A stretch of 64,000 bases of DNA from Roseovarius gaetbuli (GCF_900172365.1 NZ_FWFJ01000004.1:89673-153672), one strand, 5' to 3'; shown: positions 8,289 through 17,569, counted from the stretch's first letter. Program-made: numbers and translations. Notes: a model not told the origin generated them from the letters alone.

Positions 8289-8663
8289 ATGCGCCAATTG
8301 CTTGCCACGACCCTCATTCTGCTGGCACTCGCCCTGCCCGGCGTGGCGCGGGCGGTCGATCTTGTGATGGTCGAGCGCGCGGGCTGTCACTGGTGCGAAC
8401 GCTGGAACACCGAGATCGCGCATATCTATCCCAAGACCCGCGAAGGCAAACTTGCCCCGCTGCGCCGCGCCGACATTCACGACCTTCCCGAGGACGTGAC
8501 CTTCAAAAGCCCGCCGGTGTTTACCCCCACTTTCGTGCTGGTCAAGGACGGGGTCGAACTTGGACGTATCGAGGGCTACGCCAGCGAAGATTTCTTCTGG
8601 TTTCATGTCGAACAGCTTTTGGCGGCGCACCCCGAGGCCTTTGGCGCAACGGCCCAGCCATGA
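8289..8663 (+). CDS. soxS: SoxS, periplasmic thioredoxin
   Basis: Secreted thioredoxin-like protein of 124 residues with a signal peptide ending VARA and a CHWC motif near residue 33. SoxS of Paracoccus is a periplasmic thiol-disulfide protein needed for full SoxYZ activity. The ATG at 8289 begins the signal peptide; the frame runs open further upstream but without a ribosome site. The gene is seven bases from soxR and divergent from soxV, the standard arrangement. Confidence 0.85.
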   Translation: MRQLLATTLILLALALPGVARAVDLVMVERAGCHWCERWNTEIAHIYPKTREGKLAPLRRADIHDLPEDVTFKSPPVFTPTFVLVKDGVELGRIEGYASEDFFWFHVEQLLAAHPEAFGATAQP

Positions 8664-8670
8664 GCACGCC

Positions 8671-9012
8671 ATGCTGACCCCCAACAATCGGCGCGGGCCT
8701 GACCTTAGCCCGCAATCGCTTGATGCCATGCTCGCAAGCGCCCATAATGCCGCCGAGTTCCTCAAGGCCATTAGCCATGAAGGCAGACTGATGATCCTCT
8801 GTCACCTCTCGACCGGCGAGAAATCCGTGACCGAGCTCGAAGAGCTGTTGTCTGCCCGCCAGGCCGCCGTGTCGCAACAGCTTTCGCGCCTGCGGGTTGA
8901 GGGCCTTGTGACGCCGCGCCGCGAGGGCAAGGCGATTTATTACAGCCTGACAGATCGCCGTGCGGTCAAAATGCTCGAAATGGTGTATGATCTGTTTTGC
9001 AAACAGCCCTGA
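8671..9012 (+). CDS. soxR: SoxR, ArsR-family repressor of the sox genes
   Basis: Winged-helix repressor of 113 residues. The ArsR recognition-helix region (SARQAAVSQQLSRLR) is visible near residue 60, followed by the beta wing (PRREGKAIYYSL). SoxR repressors release DNA when their cysteines form a persulfide or trisulfide. Only two cysteines are seen here: one in the helix before the DNA-binding domain (ILCHLS) and one near the C-terminus (DLFCKQP), matching the two-cysteine sensing scheme of this group. It follows soxS closely and probably controls the gaps at 6785 and 8241. Confidence 0.9.
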   Translation: MLTPNNRRGPDLSPQSLDAMLASAHNAAEFLKAISHEGRLMILCHLSTGEKSVTELEELLSARQAAVSQQLSRLRVEGLVTPRREGKAIYYSLTDRRAVKMLEMVYDLFCKQP

Positions 9013-9039
9013 TCCCGCCCACGATAATCGGAGATTCGC

Positions 9040-10086
9040 ATGCTACACGGCATTCCTGAACCCCTGCTGATTGCCCTGATCGGCTTTGGCGGTGGCGCAT
9101 TGCTTGGGCTTGCGGCGCGGCTTGGCCGGTTCTGCACCCTCGGCGCGATCGAGGATTACCTCTATCAGCAAAGCGACACCCGCCTGCGCATGTGGGTGCT
9201 GGCGATCGGCGTGGCCGGGATGCTGACCTTTGGCCTTGCCGGGCTTGGCCTCGTCAATCTTGCGGGCAATATCTATTACATCACCCCCTGGTCCCCGCTG
9301 ATCACGGTTCTGGGCGGGCTGATGTTTGGCTATGGCATGTCACTGGCGGGCAATTGCGGCTTTGGCGCCCTGGCGCGCTTTGGCGGCGGCGACCTGCGGT
9401 CTTTCGTGATCGTCATCGTCATGGGCATCGCCGCCTATGTGATGATGTCCGGCCCGCTCGCGCGCCTGCGCCTTGCGGCAACAGAGGCAACAACCCCAAA
9501 GTTAGAGACAGATAGCTACGCCCAGTTCCTGTCCCAGGCGACCGGCCTCTCGGTGGTCACGGCCGGGCTTGCCCTCTCCCTCCTGATCGCCCTCGCGGCG
9601 CTCGGCTCGCGCAGGTTCCTTCAGGACCGCAAGGCGGTGTTCTGGTCGCTGATCGTCGGGGTCGCGGTTGCCTCTGGCTGGGCCGGAAGCACTTGGCTCG
9701 CGACCCACGGATTTTCGCCCCAACCGATCCAGTCTCATACCTTCTCGGCCCCGCTTGGTGAAACCATCCTGTTCCTCATGACCGCAAGCGGCGGCGGGCT
9801 GAGCTTTGGCGTCGGCTCGGTCTTTGGCGTTTTGGCGGGCGCCTTCTGCGGCAGCCTGATCAAGGGCCATTTCCGCTGGGAGGCCTGCGAAGACCCGCGC
9901 GAATTGCGCCGCCAGATCCTTGGCGCGGTCTGCATGGGCTTTGGCGCGGTGCTGGCCTTTGGCTGTACCATCGGCCAGGGCGTCTCGGCCTTTTCGGTGC
10001 TGGCGCTCAGCGCGCCAATCACCTTTGTCGCGATCTTCATCGGCGCCGCCATCGGGTTGCGCCAATTGATAACCGGATTCGCCTGA
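9040..10086 (+). CDS. soxT: YeeE/YedE-family sulfur-compound permease (SoxT type)
   Basis: Polytopic membrane protein of 348 residues made of two pseudo-repeats with about nine to ten hydrophobic segments. The conserved cysteine motifs of the family are visible: GRFCTLGA near residue 30, AGNCGFGALAR near 105, and FGCTIGQG near 308. Related proteins transport thiosulfate, and a permease of this type (SoxT) lies next to soxRS in other sox clusters. It starts 28 bases after soxR and is probably co-transcribed with it. Assignment to the family is firm; the substrate is inferred. Confidence 0.85.
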   Translation: MLHGIPEPLLIALIGFGGGALLGLAARLGRFCTLGAIEDYLYQQSDTRLRMWVLAIGVAGMLTFGLAGLGLVNLAGNIYYITPWSPLITVLGGLMFGYGMSLAGNCGFGALARFGGGDLRSFVIVIVMGIAAYVMMSGPLARLRLAATEATTPKLETDSYAQFLSQATGLSVVTAGLALSLLIALAALGSRRFLQDRKAVFWSLIVGVAVASGWAGSTWLATHGFSPQPIQSHTFSAPLGETILFLMTASGGGLSFGVGSVFGVLAGAFCGSLIKGHFRWEACEDPRELRRQILGAVCMGFGAVLAFGCTIGQGVSAFSVLALSAPITFVAIFIGAAIGLRQLITGFA

Positions 10087-10116
10087 TCCGCGCCAAAGCC
10101 TGCCCCGACCTTGGCC

Positions 10117-10533
10117 CTAGCCCTGCCGTGCCAGGACCGCGCGCGCCACCCAGATGCCCGCCAGCAAGGCGGCCACAAAGGCGAACACGCCGCTCTGCCC
10201 GGTGCCAAGCGCCGGAAGCGCCGCACCGGGGCAAAACCCGGCAATGCCCCAGCCAAGCCCGAACACCGCCGCGCCACCGATAAGACGCGCATCAAGCTTG
10301 GTGTTGGTGGGCAATTGAAACGCCCCCTCAAGCATCGGCGCGGGCCTGCGCCAGACGATCCGATAGCCGATGAACGTCGTCACCAAGGCCCCGCCCATCA
10401 CGAAGACAAGGCTCGGGTCCCAGGTGCCGAACAGATCGAAAAAGTTCAACACCTTAGCCGGGTTGATCATCCCCGAAATCGCGATCCCAAGACCAAATAC
10501 AAGCCCGACGATATATCCAGACAACAACCGCAT
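10117..10533 (-). CDS. YeeE/YedE-type half permease (DUF6691-like, PmpB type)
   Basis: Membrane protein of 138 residues with four hydrophobic segments and the motif GFCPGAALPALGTG near residue 103. It is half the size of the neighbouring SoxT-like permease. Together with the gene just upstream, from which it is separated by three bases, it makes up a two-protein version of the same fold. Such pairs are often linked to persulfide or thiosulfate metabolism. It is convergent with soxT with only 30 bases between them. Confidence 0.8.
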   Translation of the reverse strand: MRLLSGYIVGLVFGLGIAISGMINPAKVLNFFDLFGTWDPSLVFVMGGALVTTFIGYRIVWRRPAPMLEGAFQLPTNTKLDARLIGGAAVFGLGWGIAGFCPGAALPALGTGQSGVFAFVAALLAGIWVARAVLARQG

Positions 10534-10536
10534 CTC

Positions 10537-10977
10537 TTACACCCCAATCACGTGACGAATGACATAGACCGTCGCGAAACAGACCACCATGAAGGTCGCC
10601 GTCGCCACGAATGACCGCTTGGACAGACGCGCCATCCCACAGACCCCGTGCCCCGAGGTACAGCCAGACCCAAAGGTCACGCCGATCCCGACGATGAAGC
10701 CGCCGATCAAAACCATCGGCATCGACACCGGCACCTCAACCACCGGCATTTCACCCGACAGGGCAAAGATCAACAGCGGCCCGCTTATCATCCCCGCGAC
10801 CATCGCCGCGCGCCAGCCCTTGTCGCCCACCGTGCCCGCGGTGATCAGCCCCGACAAAATCCCCGTCGCACCCATGATCCGGCCCTGCGCCAGCATAAGC
10901 AAAACCGCCGACACCCCGATAAGAATGCCGCCCACCAGTGACAAAAGCGGCGTAAACGCCGTTTCAACGCCTGTCAT
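10537..10977 (-). CDS. YeeE/YedE-type half permease (PmpA type)
   Basis: Membrane protein of 146 residues with four or five hydrophobic segments. Family motifs are GRIMGATGILSG near residue 32 and FGSGCTSGHGVCGMARLS near residue 102. It forms an operon with the following half permease. In other bacteria such pairs sit beside the BigR/YgaV type sulfide sensors and sulfur dioxygenases; here they sit beside sox, giving two permease systems of one family within 2 kb. The transported species is not deducible from sequence. Confidence 0.82.
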   Translation of the reverse strand: MTGVETAFTPLLSLVGGILIGVSAVLLMLAQGRIMGATGILSGLITAGTVGDKGWRAAMVAGMISGPLLIFALSGEMPVVEVPVSMPMVLIGGFIVGIGVTFGSGCTSGHGVCGMARLSKRSFVATATFMVVCFATVYVIRHVIGV

Positions 10978-11029
10978 AGTCTCTTTCCCTTCCCCTCACC
11001 TGCCCCGGTCCACGGACAGGGGCTGTATT

Positions 11030-11049
11030 ACATTTCTTGAATATATGCA
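11030..11049. promoter_or_regulatory. AT-rich element upstream of the half-permease pair
   Basis: An AT-rich stretch beginning ACATTTC and containing ATATAT sits about 50 bases before the half-permease start. It partly resembles the elements at 6785 and 8241 (shared ACATT and a TAT segment) but matches them much less well. It may be a weak SoxR site or simply the promoter. Confidence 0.2.
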
Positions 11050-11111
11050 GGACCTGCGGAAATTCACACTCTAAACGCCAGAACGTCACGGAAATCTTAC
11101 CGCCCTATCGC

Positions 11112-11897
11112 CTAAAGCGCGCGCTGCGACTGGAACAAGGGCGAAATCGCGTTGGCGGTATCCTGAAGCTTTGGCAAAATCTCGCCGACGATCTTTTCCT
11201 TGCTCCAGGTATGCGCCGAAACCGAACATTGCACCGCCGCAAAGGCGCGCCCGTCGGGGCCGATGATCGGCGTGGCAACGGCAAGCTCGTTCAGGATCAT
11301 CTGCCCCTGCGAGATCGCATAGCCATCATGCACCGCCTCTTCGATCATGCTCGCGATCCTGTCGCGATCCAACGTTGTGCTCGGGGTAAAAACCTTGATC
11401 GGCCAATCCTTCACTGCCGCGCGCCGTTCGTCCTCGGGATAGGTCGCAAGCATCACGCGCCCCGCCGAAGTGGACAGCGCCGGCAACCGCCGCCCGATCA
11501 CCGTCGCGGCGAAATAGGTGCGCTTGCACGGCAGACGGCTGACGTAAATGATGTGATCGCCGGACATCTCCGCAAGGTTGACGGTCTCTCCCAGTTCCTG
11601 GCTGAGGTTGATCAGCTTGGGCATCGCCTGCCCGACAAGCGGATCGGACCAGTAATAGGCATAGGCCATTTCAAGCCAGGCATGCGAGGGGCGAAACCGC
11701 CGCGTGCCGGGGTCTTTATCCAGCATCCCCTCGACATAAAGCGTGTTGGCAAGGCGCTGCGTGGCGCTTTTATCAAGCCCGGTGCGCGCCGCCAGCTCCG
11801 ATAGCGACAACTCGCTGTGGCTTTCATCAAACGCCCGCAAAAGCCGCAGCCCCTTGGCCAGTGATCCGACAAAAAGCGTATTCTGCTTTGTTTTCAT
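11112..11897 (-). CDS. IclR-family transcriptional regulator
   Basis: Regulator of 261 residues. The N-terminal winged helix-turn-helix is visible from about residue 10 (FVGSLAKGLRLLRAF, then LSELAARTGLDKSATQRLANTL), and an IclR effector domain follows from about residue 90. I chose the ATG at 11895-11897; 18 additional upstream codons would be unlike the family. It is divergent from the solute-binding protein gene at 12078, with a 180-base shared gap, so it probably controls the ABC transporter / peptidase operon. The effector is unknown. Confidence 0.88.
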   Translation of the reverse strand: MKTKQNTLFVGSLAKGLRLLRAFDESHSELSLSELAARTGLDKSATQRLANTLYVEGMLDKDPGTRRFRPSHAWLEMAYAYYWSDPLVGQAMPKLINLSQELGETVNLAEMSGDHIIYVSRLPCKRTYFAATVIGRRLPALSTSAGRVMLATYPEDERRAAVKDWPIKVFTPSTTLDRDRIASMIEEAVHDGYAISQGQMILNELAVATPIIGPDGRAFAAVQCSVSAHTWSKEKIVGEILPKLQDTANAISPLFQSQRAL

Positions 11898-12077
11898 GCG
11901 CCTCTCACAAAATCCGGGGTCCGCATCGATACAGTGGGTTGACGGATGCAAATGTCATTGCCTTAATAGATCATATGGCAACACTTGGTATCATAATGTA
12001 ATATTTGCAGCAAGGACCAAAAAATGACGCGGGGCCATAATCGCGCGCCACAAGACATACCAACAAGGGAGATTCCA

Positions 12078-13595
12078 ATGAAACAATCCTGGTTCAAAAC
12101 CACAATCGCCAGTGTCGCGCTGATCGCGGCCTGCGGCGGAGCATGGGCCGAAAAGGCAAATGACACCCTGCGCGTCGGCTTTACCAAAGAGCTTGAGAAC
12201 GTCGACAGCTTTTTCAATTCCTCGCGCGAAGGCGTCGTTCTGCAACGCGCGATCTGGGATGGCCTGATCTATCGCGATCCGATCACCAACGAATATTCCG
12301 GCAACCTGGCCACCGCGTGGGAATGGATCGACGATGTGACCCTCGAATTCAAACTGCGCGAGGGCGTGACCTTTCACAACGGCGAGGCGTTCAACGCCGA
12401 TGACGTGGTCTATACCGTCAATTTCGTGTCCAAGGAAGAAAACGGCGTCAAGACTCAGCGCAACGTGAACTGGATGAAATCCGCCGAGAAGATCGACGAT
12501 TACACCGTGCGCATTCACCTTAAAGAGGCCTTTCCCGCCGCGGTCGAATTCCTGTCCGGCCCGGTCTCGATGTACCCCAACGAATATTACGCCGAAGTCG
12601 GCCCGAGCGGCATGGGCCTCAACCCCGTCGGCACCGGCCCCTACAAGGTGGTGTCGGTCGTTCCCGGCCAGCATTTCGTTTTGCAAAAGAACGACGGCTA
12701 TCACGACAGCCCCAAGGGCAAGGCCAGCATCACCAACGTCGATATCCGCACCATCCCGGATGTGAACACCCAGATGGCCGAGCTGTTCAGCGGCTCGCTT
12801 GATCTGATCTGGCAGGTGCCCGCCGATCAGGCAGAAAAGCTCGCCCAGATGGATCAGTTCACCGTCTCCAACGAATCAACCATGCGGGTCGGTTACCTTT
12901 CGATGGATGCCGCCGGGCGGTCCGGTGACACGCCGTTTACCGATGTGCGCGTGCGCCGCGCCGTGAACCACGCCATCAACCGTCAGGAGCTGGTGGATGC
13001 GCTCCTCAAGGGCAAATCCAAAGTGGTCTGGACCCCTTGTTTCCCAAGCCAGTTCGGCTGTGTTCAGGACACCGCGACCGAGTATGAATACAACCCCGAA
13101 AAGGCCAAGGCGCTTTTGGCCGAAGCCGGTTATCCCGATGGCTTCACCACCGAGTTCTACGCCTATCGCAACCGCGAATACGCCGAGGCGATCCTGAGCT
13201 ATCTCAACGCCGTAGGCATCAAGGCCGATTTCAAATACCTGCAATATTCGGCCCTGCGCGAGCTTAACATGACCGGCGACGTGCCGCTTGCCTTCCTCAC
13301 CTGGGGCAGCTTCTCGATCAACGATGCCTCGGCCATGGTCAGCCAGTTCTTCAAGCACGGTTCGCTTGACGATGCGCGCGACGATCAGGTTCTCGCCGAT
13401 CTCACCATCGCCGATAGCGCGACCGACGATGCCACCCGGATCGAGCATTACGGCAAAGCCATCGCCCGAATCACCGATCAGGCCTATTGGGCGCCGATGT
13501 TCTCGTACAACACCAACTATGTCTCGACCAAAGAGGTAGAGTATACGCCCACCGCCGACGAGGTGCTGCGCTTTACCACGATGACCTGGAACTAA
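12078..13595 (+). CDS. ABC transporter substrate-binding protein, family 5 (dipeptide/glutathione type)
   Basis: Periplasmic binding protein of 505 residues with a signal peptide ending GAWA and a SBP_bac_5 fold. Family signatures include a NVDSFFNSSREG segment near residue 38 and the FHNGEAFNADDVVYT segment near 100. It is the first gene of a transporter operon and has a good ribosome site (AAGGGAG) ahead of the ATG at 12078. Downstream gamma-glutamyltransferase-like and M20 peptidase genes suggest it binds a small peptide or gamma-glutamyl compound. A GC-rich hairpin follows the stop codon and may raise its expression over the permeases. Confidence 0.9.
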   Translation: MKQSWFKTTIASVALIAACGGAWAEKANDTLRVGFTKELENVDSFFNSSREGVVLQRAIWDGLIYRDPITNEYSGNLATAWEWIDDVTLEFKLREGVTFHNGEAFNADDVVYTVNFVSKEENGVKTQRNVNWMKSAEKIDDYTVRIHLKEAFPAAVEFLSGPVSMYPNEYYAEVGPSGMGLNPVGTGPYKVVSVVPGQHFVLQKNDGYHDSPKGKASITNVDIRTIPDVNTQMAELFSGSLDLIWQVPADQAEKLAQMDQFTVSNESTMRVGYLSMDAAGRSGDTPFTDVRVRRAVNHAINRQELVDALLKGKSKVVWTPCFPSQFGCVQDTATEYEYNPEKAKALLAEAGYPDGFTTEFYAYRNREYAEAILSYLNAVGIKADFKYLQYSALRELNMTGDVPLAFLTWGSFSINDASAMVSQFFKHGSLDDARDDQVLADLTIADSATDDATRIEHYGKAIARITDQAYWAPMFSYNTNYVSTKEVEYTPTADEVLRFTTMTWN

Positions 13596-13610
13596 GCGAT
13601 CCGGTCTTCT

Positions 13611-13635
13611 GCGGGGGCGGCATGCCTGCCCCCGC
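13611..13635 (+). terminator. GC-rich hairpin after the binding-protein gene
   Basis: Arms GCGGGGGC (13611-13618) and GCCCCCGC (13628-13635) enclose a 9-base loop. There is no T run, so it more likely protects the mRNA 3' end or attenuates than terminates, which would give more binding protein than membrane components. Confidence 0.5.
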
Positions 13636-13727
13636 GCCCTACCCTGCCTTGATCCGGGTGCCATGACGGCACCAAATCCCGCCGCCCGCGCGCATTTCTG
13701 CCCGCGCCAACCAAAGGGGCTGCCGCC

Positions 13728-14645
13728 GTGCTCAATTTCATCCTGAAACGCCTTGGCCTTGCCATTCTGGTGGCCTTCACCGTGTCATTCATAAGCTTTA
13801 GCCTGCTGTTCATGGCCGGCGATCCCGCCGTCGCGCTTGCCGGTGAAACCGCCAGCGGCGAAGATATCGAGGCCCTGCGTACCCTTTACGGCTTTGACCG
13901 CCCGATGCTGGTGCAATACGGCGAATGGCTGTTTTCCGCCCTGCGCGGCGATTTCGGCGAAAGCTATTATTTCCGCCTTCCTGTTGCCTCCCTGATCGTC
14001 GACCGCCTTGGCGTGACCATGACCCTCGGAGTCTGCGGCATCACCTTCGCCCTGCTCACCGCCGTCCCCCTCGGCGTCGCCGCCGCGATCAGGCCCAATT
14101 CGATCATCGACCGCGTGGCGCTGTTCCTGTCGGTCGCGGGCCAAGCGATGCCAAGCTTCTGGTTCGGCCTGATCCTGATCGTGCTTTTCGCGATCAAGCT
14201 CGGCTGGCTCCCGCCCTCGGGCGCCTCGACCCCGGCGCATTTCATCATGCCGACGATTGTCCTGGGCTATTACGCCATGCCCGCGATCATGCGCCTCACG
14301 CGGGCGGGCATGCTTGACGTACTCTCGTCGGATTATATCCGCACCGCGCGTGCCAAGGGCGCGCCCGAAATGCGCGTTCTCTTCCGCCACGCCCTGCGCA
14401 ACGCGATCATCCCGGTGGTCTCGCTGGCGGCGGTGCAGATGGGCTTTATGCTCGGCGGTTCGATCGTGGTTGAATCGATCTTCGCGCTGCACGGCGCCGG
14501 CTACCTCGCCTGGGAAAGCATCGCGCGCAACGATCTGCCCACGGTTCAGGCCCTGATCCTCGTCTTTTCGATGTTCTACATCGTCTTCACCTTTCTCGCC
14601 GATGTGCTGAACGCCTGGCTTGACCCCCGCATGCGGAGCAGTTGA
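13728..14645 (+). CDS. ABC transporter permease, DppB/OppB type
   Basis: Inner-membrane permease of 305 residues with six hydrophobic segments. The N-terminus has the usual DppB form (ILKRLGLAILVAFTVSFISF), and the EAA loop is near residue 210 (RTARAKGAPEMRVLFRHALRNA). The start is GTG at 13728, preceded by AAAGGGG. It lies between the binding protein and a second permease, so it is part of one peptide-type transporter. Confidence 0.9.
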   Translation: MLNFILKRLGLAILVAFTVSFISFSLLFMAGDPAVALAGETASGEDIEALRTLYGFDRPMLVQYGEWLFSALRGDFGESYYFRLPVASLIVDRLGVTMTLGVCGITFALLTAVPLGVAAAIRPNSIIDRVALFLSVAGQAMPSFWFGLILIVLFAIKLGWLPPSGASTPAHFIMPTIVLGYYAMPAIMRLTRAGMLDVLSSDYIRTARAKGAPEMRVLFRHALRNAIIPVVSLAAVQMGFMLGGSIVVESIFALHGAGYLAWESIARNDLPTVQALILVFSMFYIVFTFLADVLNAWLDPRMRSS

Positions 14646-14646
14646 G

Positions 14647-15549
14647 ATGACCATGACCGATACCCCCGATCCCCTCCTCAAGGACATCATCGGACCGACC
14701 CCCTCCCAGATGCTGCGCAAACGCGTCTTTGGCCACCAGGGCCTGTTGATCGGCGCCTCTGTGGTGGGCCTCTTGCTGCTGGTCGCGATCTTCGCGCCGC
14801 TGCTTGCCCCGCATGATCCCTATGCCCAGAGCCTGATGACCCGCATGCAACCCCCCGTATTCCTTGGCGGCGATTGGGAGCATCCGCTTGGCACCGACCA
14901 CTTGGGGCGCGATTACCTCTCCCGGCTGATCTATGGCGCGCGGGTGTCCTTGATGATCGGCGTGATCGCCGCGCTGATTTCCGGCGTGATTGGCACCGCC
15001 ATGGGCGTCGCTGCGGGTTATTTCGGCGGGCGCGTCGATATGGTGGTGACCTTCCTGATCAACGTACGCCTCGCCATGCCGGTGGTGCTTGTGGCGCTTG
15101 CCGTGGTGGCGATCCTCGGCGGCTCGCTTCAGGTGGTGATCATGGTGCTTGGCTTCCTGCTCTGGGATCGCTTTGCCGTGGTCATGCGCGCCTCGACGCT
15201 TCAGGTCCGCGGCCGCGAATATGTCGCCGCCGCCCGTGCCATCGGCGCCTCGACCCCGCGGGTGATCCTGTCGGAAATCATGCCCAATATCGCCAATAAC
15301 CTGATCGTGGTGGTCACCCTTGAAATGGCCCACGCCATCCTGCTTGAGGCGGCCTTGTCCTTCCTTGGCCTCGGGGTGCAACCCCCGACCCCAAGCTGGG
15401 GCCTGATGGTCTCGGAAGGCAAGAACATGATGCTGTTCGAGCCGTGGATGGTGCTTATCCCCGGCGCGGTGCTGTTTGTTCTGGTGCTGGCGATCAATCT
15501 CATGGGCGACGGTCTTCGCGACGTCACCGCCCCCGAAAACCGGAGCTGA
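14647..15549 (+). CDS. ABC transporter permease, DppC/OppC type
   Basis: Second inner-membrane permease, about 300 residues, with the typical OppC N-terminal extension and first transmembrane segment (LLIGASVVGLLLLVAIFAPL) followed by a DHLGRDYLSRLIYGARVSL segment. The EAA loop is at about residue 205. The ATG at 14647 overlaps the end region of the previous gene (stop at 14645). It pairs with the DppB-type protein. Confidence 0.9.
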   Translation: MTMTDTPDPLLKDIIGPTPSQMLRKRVFGHQGLLIGASVVGLLLLVAIFAPLLAPHDPYAQSLMTRMQPPVFLGGDWEHPLGTDHLGRDYLSRLIYGARVSLMIGVIAALISGVIGTAMGVAAGYFGGRVDMVVTFLINVRLAMPVVLVALAVVAILGGSLQVVIMVLGFLLWDRFAVVMRASTLQVRGREYVAAARAIGASTPRVILSEIMPNIANNLIVVVTLEMAHAILLEAALSFLGLGVQPPTPSWGLMVSEGKNMMLFEPWMVLIPGAVLFVLVLAINLMGDGLRDVTAPENRS

Positions 15550-15552
15550 GCC

Positions 15553-16548
15553 ATGGATAACCCCCTTCTGAGCGTCCGCAACCTGACCCTTGATATCCCG
15601 GTTGGCGGCGGCACGCTCCACGCCGTGCGCGGCATCGATTTCGATCTCAAGCGCGGCGAGACCCTCTGTATCGTCGGTGAGAGTGGCTCTGGCAAGTCGC
15701 TCACCTCGCTGGCGTTGATGGGCCTTTTGGGCAAAACCATCAAACGCAGCGCCGATGAGATGACGTTTGACGGCATCGACCTGACCCGCGCCAACGCCCG
15801 CACCATGAGATCGTTGCGCGGCGCACGCATGGCGATGATCTTTCAGGAACCGATGACCTCGCTCAACCCGGCCTATACCATCGGCGATCAGCTGACTGAG
15901 GCTCTGTTACTGCACAAACCTGTCGGAAAAGAGGCCGCGCGCGCCCGTGCCATCGAGCTTTTGGAAAAGGTCGGCATCACCGCCGCCGCAAGCCGTCTCT
16001 CGCAATATCCCCACCAATTGTCCGGCGGGCTTCGCCAGCGGGTGATGATCGCCATGGCCCTGATGTGCGAACCCGAACTGATCATCGCCGATGAGCCCAC
16101 AACCGCGCTTGATGTCACTATTCAGGCCCAAATCCTGCGCCTGCTTTATGATCTTGGCCGCGAAATGAATATGGCGATGATCCTGATCACCCATGACCTT
16201 GGCGTTGTGGCCCGCGTCGCCGATAAGGTCGCGGTGATGTATGCCGGCGAGCTGGTCGAAACCGGCTCGGCGACCGAGGTGTTCAACACCCCCTCGCATC
16301 CCTACACCCGTGGGCTTTTGCGCTGTATCCCGCTGCCCGGCAAGACCGAACGCGGAAGCACCCTTGGCACCATTCCCGGCATCGTGCCCTCGCTGATCGG
16401 CGATGTGACGGGCTGTGCATTCCGCACCCGCTGTCCGCATGCCACGCTTGAATGCCGCGGCGATATCCCGCGCCATACCAGCGGCGGCCATGCCTTTCGC
16501 TGCATCCACGCCGACGGCAAGCTTCACGCAGAGGAGGCCACCACATGA
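15553..16548 (+). CDS. ABC transporter ATP-binding protein, DppD/OppD type
   Basis: Cytoplasmic ATPase of 331 residues. Walker A is GESGSGKS near residue 41, the signature LSGGLRQRV lies near 155, and Walker B (LIIADEPT) near 178. The C-terminal oligopeptide extension with cysteines (CAFRTRCPHA) is typical of the DppD/DppF group and often binds an iron-sulfur cluster. Its stop overlaps the start of the second ATPase by four bases. Confidence 0.92.
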   Translation: MDNPLLSVRNLTLDIPVGGGTLHAVRGIDFDLKRGETLCIVGESGSGKSLTSLALMGLLGKTIKRSADEMTFDGIDLTRANARTMRSLRGARMAMIFQEPMTSLNPAYTIGDQLTEALLLHKPVGKEAARARAIELLEKVGITAAASRLSQYPHQLSGGLRQRVMIAMALMCEPELIIADEPTTALDVTIQAQILRLLYDLGREMNMAMILITHDLGVVARVADKVAVMYAGELVETGSATEVFNTPSHPYTRGLLRCIPLPGKTERGSTLGTIPGIVPSLIGDVTGCAFRTRCPHATLECRGDIPRHTSGGHAFRCIHADGKLHAEEATT

Positions 16549-17567
16549 CCCCCGCCACCGCAACATCGCCAAAACCCGAAACCGCCGCACCCGTTCTTGA
16601 ACTGCGCGGCGTGACCAAGACATACCGCGTGAAACAGGGCCTCTTTGGCAAGGCGCGCCCTCTGACGGCGGTCAACGATGTGTCCATTTCCCTGCCGCGC
16701 GGCGAGGTGCTTGGCCTTGTCGGTGAATCCGGCTGTGGCAAATCCACCCTCGCCAAGATTCTGCTTGGTCTGGAAAGCCCAACGGCGGGTCAGGTTCTGG
16801 TCGACGGGCAGGAAATTGGCGCACAGGATCGCATGACCCTAGCGCGCCGGATTCAGCCGATCTTTCAGGACCCCTATTCGTCTCTAAACCCGCGCAAAAG
16901 CATCTTTGACATCGTTTCGTTGCCGCTTCGGGTGCATCGCATCGGCGACGCGGCAAGCTGGGATAAAGAGGTACGCAAGATCCTCGATATCGTCGGCCTT
17001 CCCGCCCGCGTGATGAACACCTTCCCAAGCCAGATGTCGGGCGGTCAGCGTCAGCGTGTCGCCATCGCCCGTGCCCTGATCATGAAGCCCGAAATCGTGA
17101 TATGCGACGAACCCACCTCGGCGCTTGATGTCTCTGTGCAAAGCCAGATTCTCAACCTCTTGGGCGACCTGCGCCGCGAATTCGGTCTCACCTATCTTTT
17201 CATCAGCCACGATCTGGCGGTGGTCGAACACCTCGCGACCCGCGTCGCGGTGATGTACCTTGGCCGCATCGTCGAAGAGGCCGAGGTAGGCGGTTTGTTC
17301 GACCACGCCCGCCACCCCTATACGCAGGCGCTTCTGAAATCCGTCCTCACGCCGGAACCGGGTCTTGGCGTGCCCGATACGCAACTTGGCATGGCCTATC
17401 CCAACCCGATTGATCCGCCCTCTGGCTGTCATTTTCATCCGCGCTGCCCCAAGGCGACCGAGTTCTGCAAAGCCACAGCCCCGCGCGCCCTTCCCACGCC
17501 CTTGGGTCACGTCGAATGCCACCTGCACGACCCGACCGGCCCGATGTTCATAGGCAAGGAGGGCTAA
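16545..17567 (+). CDS. ABC transporter ATP-binding protein, DppF/OppF type
   Basis: Second ATPase of the transporter, 340 residues. Walker A is GESGCGKS near residue 66, the signature MSGGQRQRVA near 168 and Walker B VICDEPT near 189. The C-terminal cysteine segment (CHFHPRCPKA) is present. The start at 16545 forms an ATGA overlap with the first ATPase. A longer upstream frame exists but would overlap the neighbour by about 100 bases. Confidence 0.92.
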   Translation: MTPATATSPKPETAAPVLELRGVTKTYRVKQGLFGKARPLTAVNDVSISLPRGEVLGLVGESGCGKSTLAKILLGLESPTAGQVLVDGQEIGAQDRMTLARRIQPIFQDPYSSLNPRKSIFDIVSLPLRVHRIGDAASWDKEVRKILDIVGLPARVMNTFPSQMSGGQRQRVAIARALIMKPEIVICDEPTSALDVSVQSQILNLLGDLRREFGLTYLFISHDLAVVEHLATRVAVMYLGRIVEEAEVGGLFDHARHPYTQALLKSVLTPEPGLGVPDTQLGMAYPNPIDPPSGCHFHPRCPKATEFCKATAPRALPTPLGHVECHLHDPTGPMFIGKEG

Positions 17568-17569
17568 AA

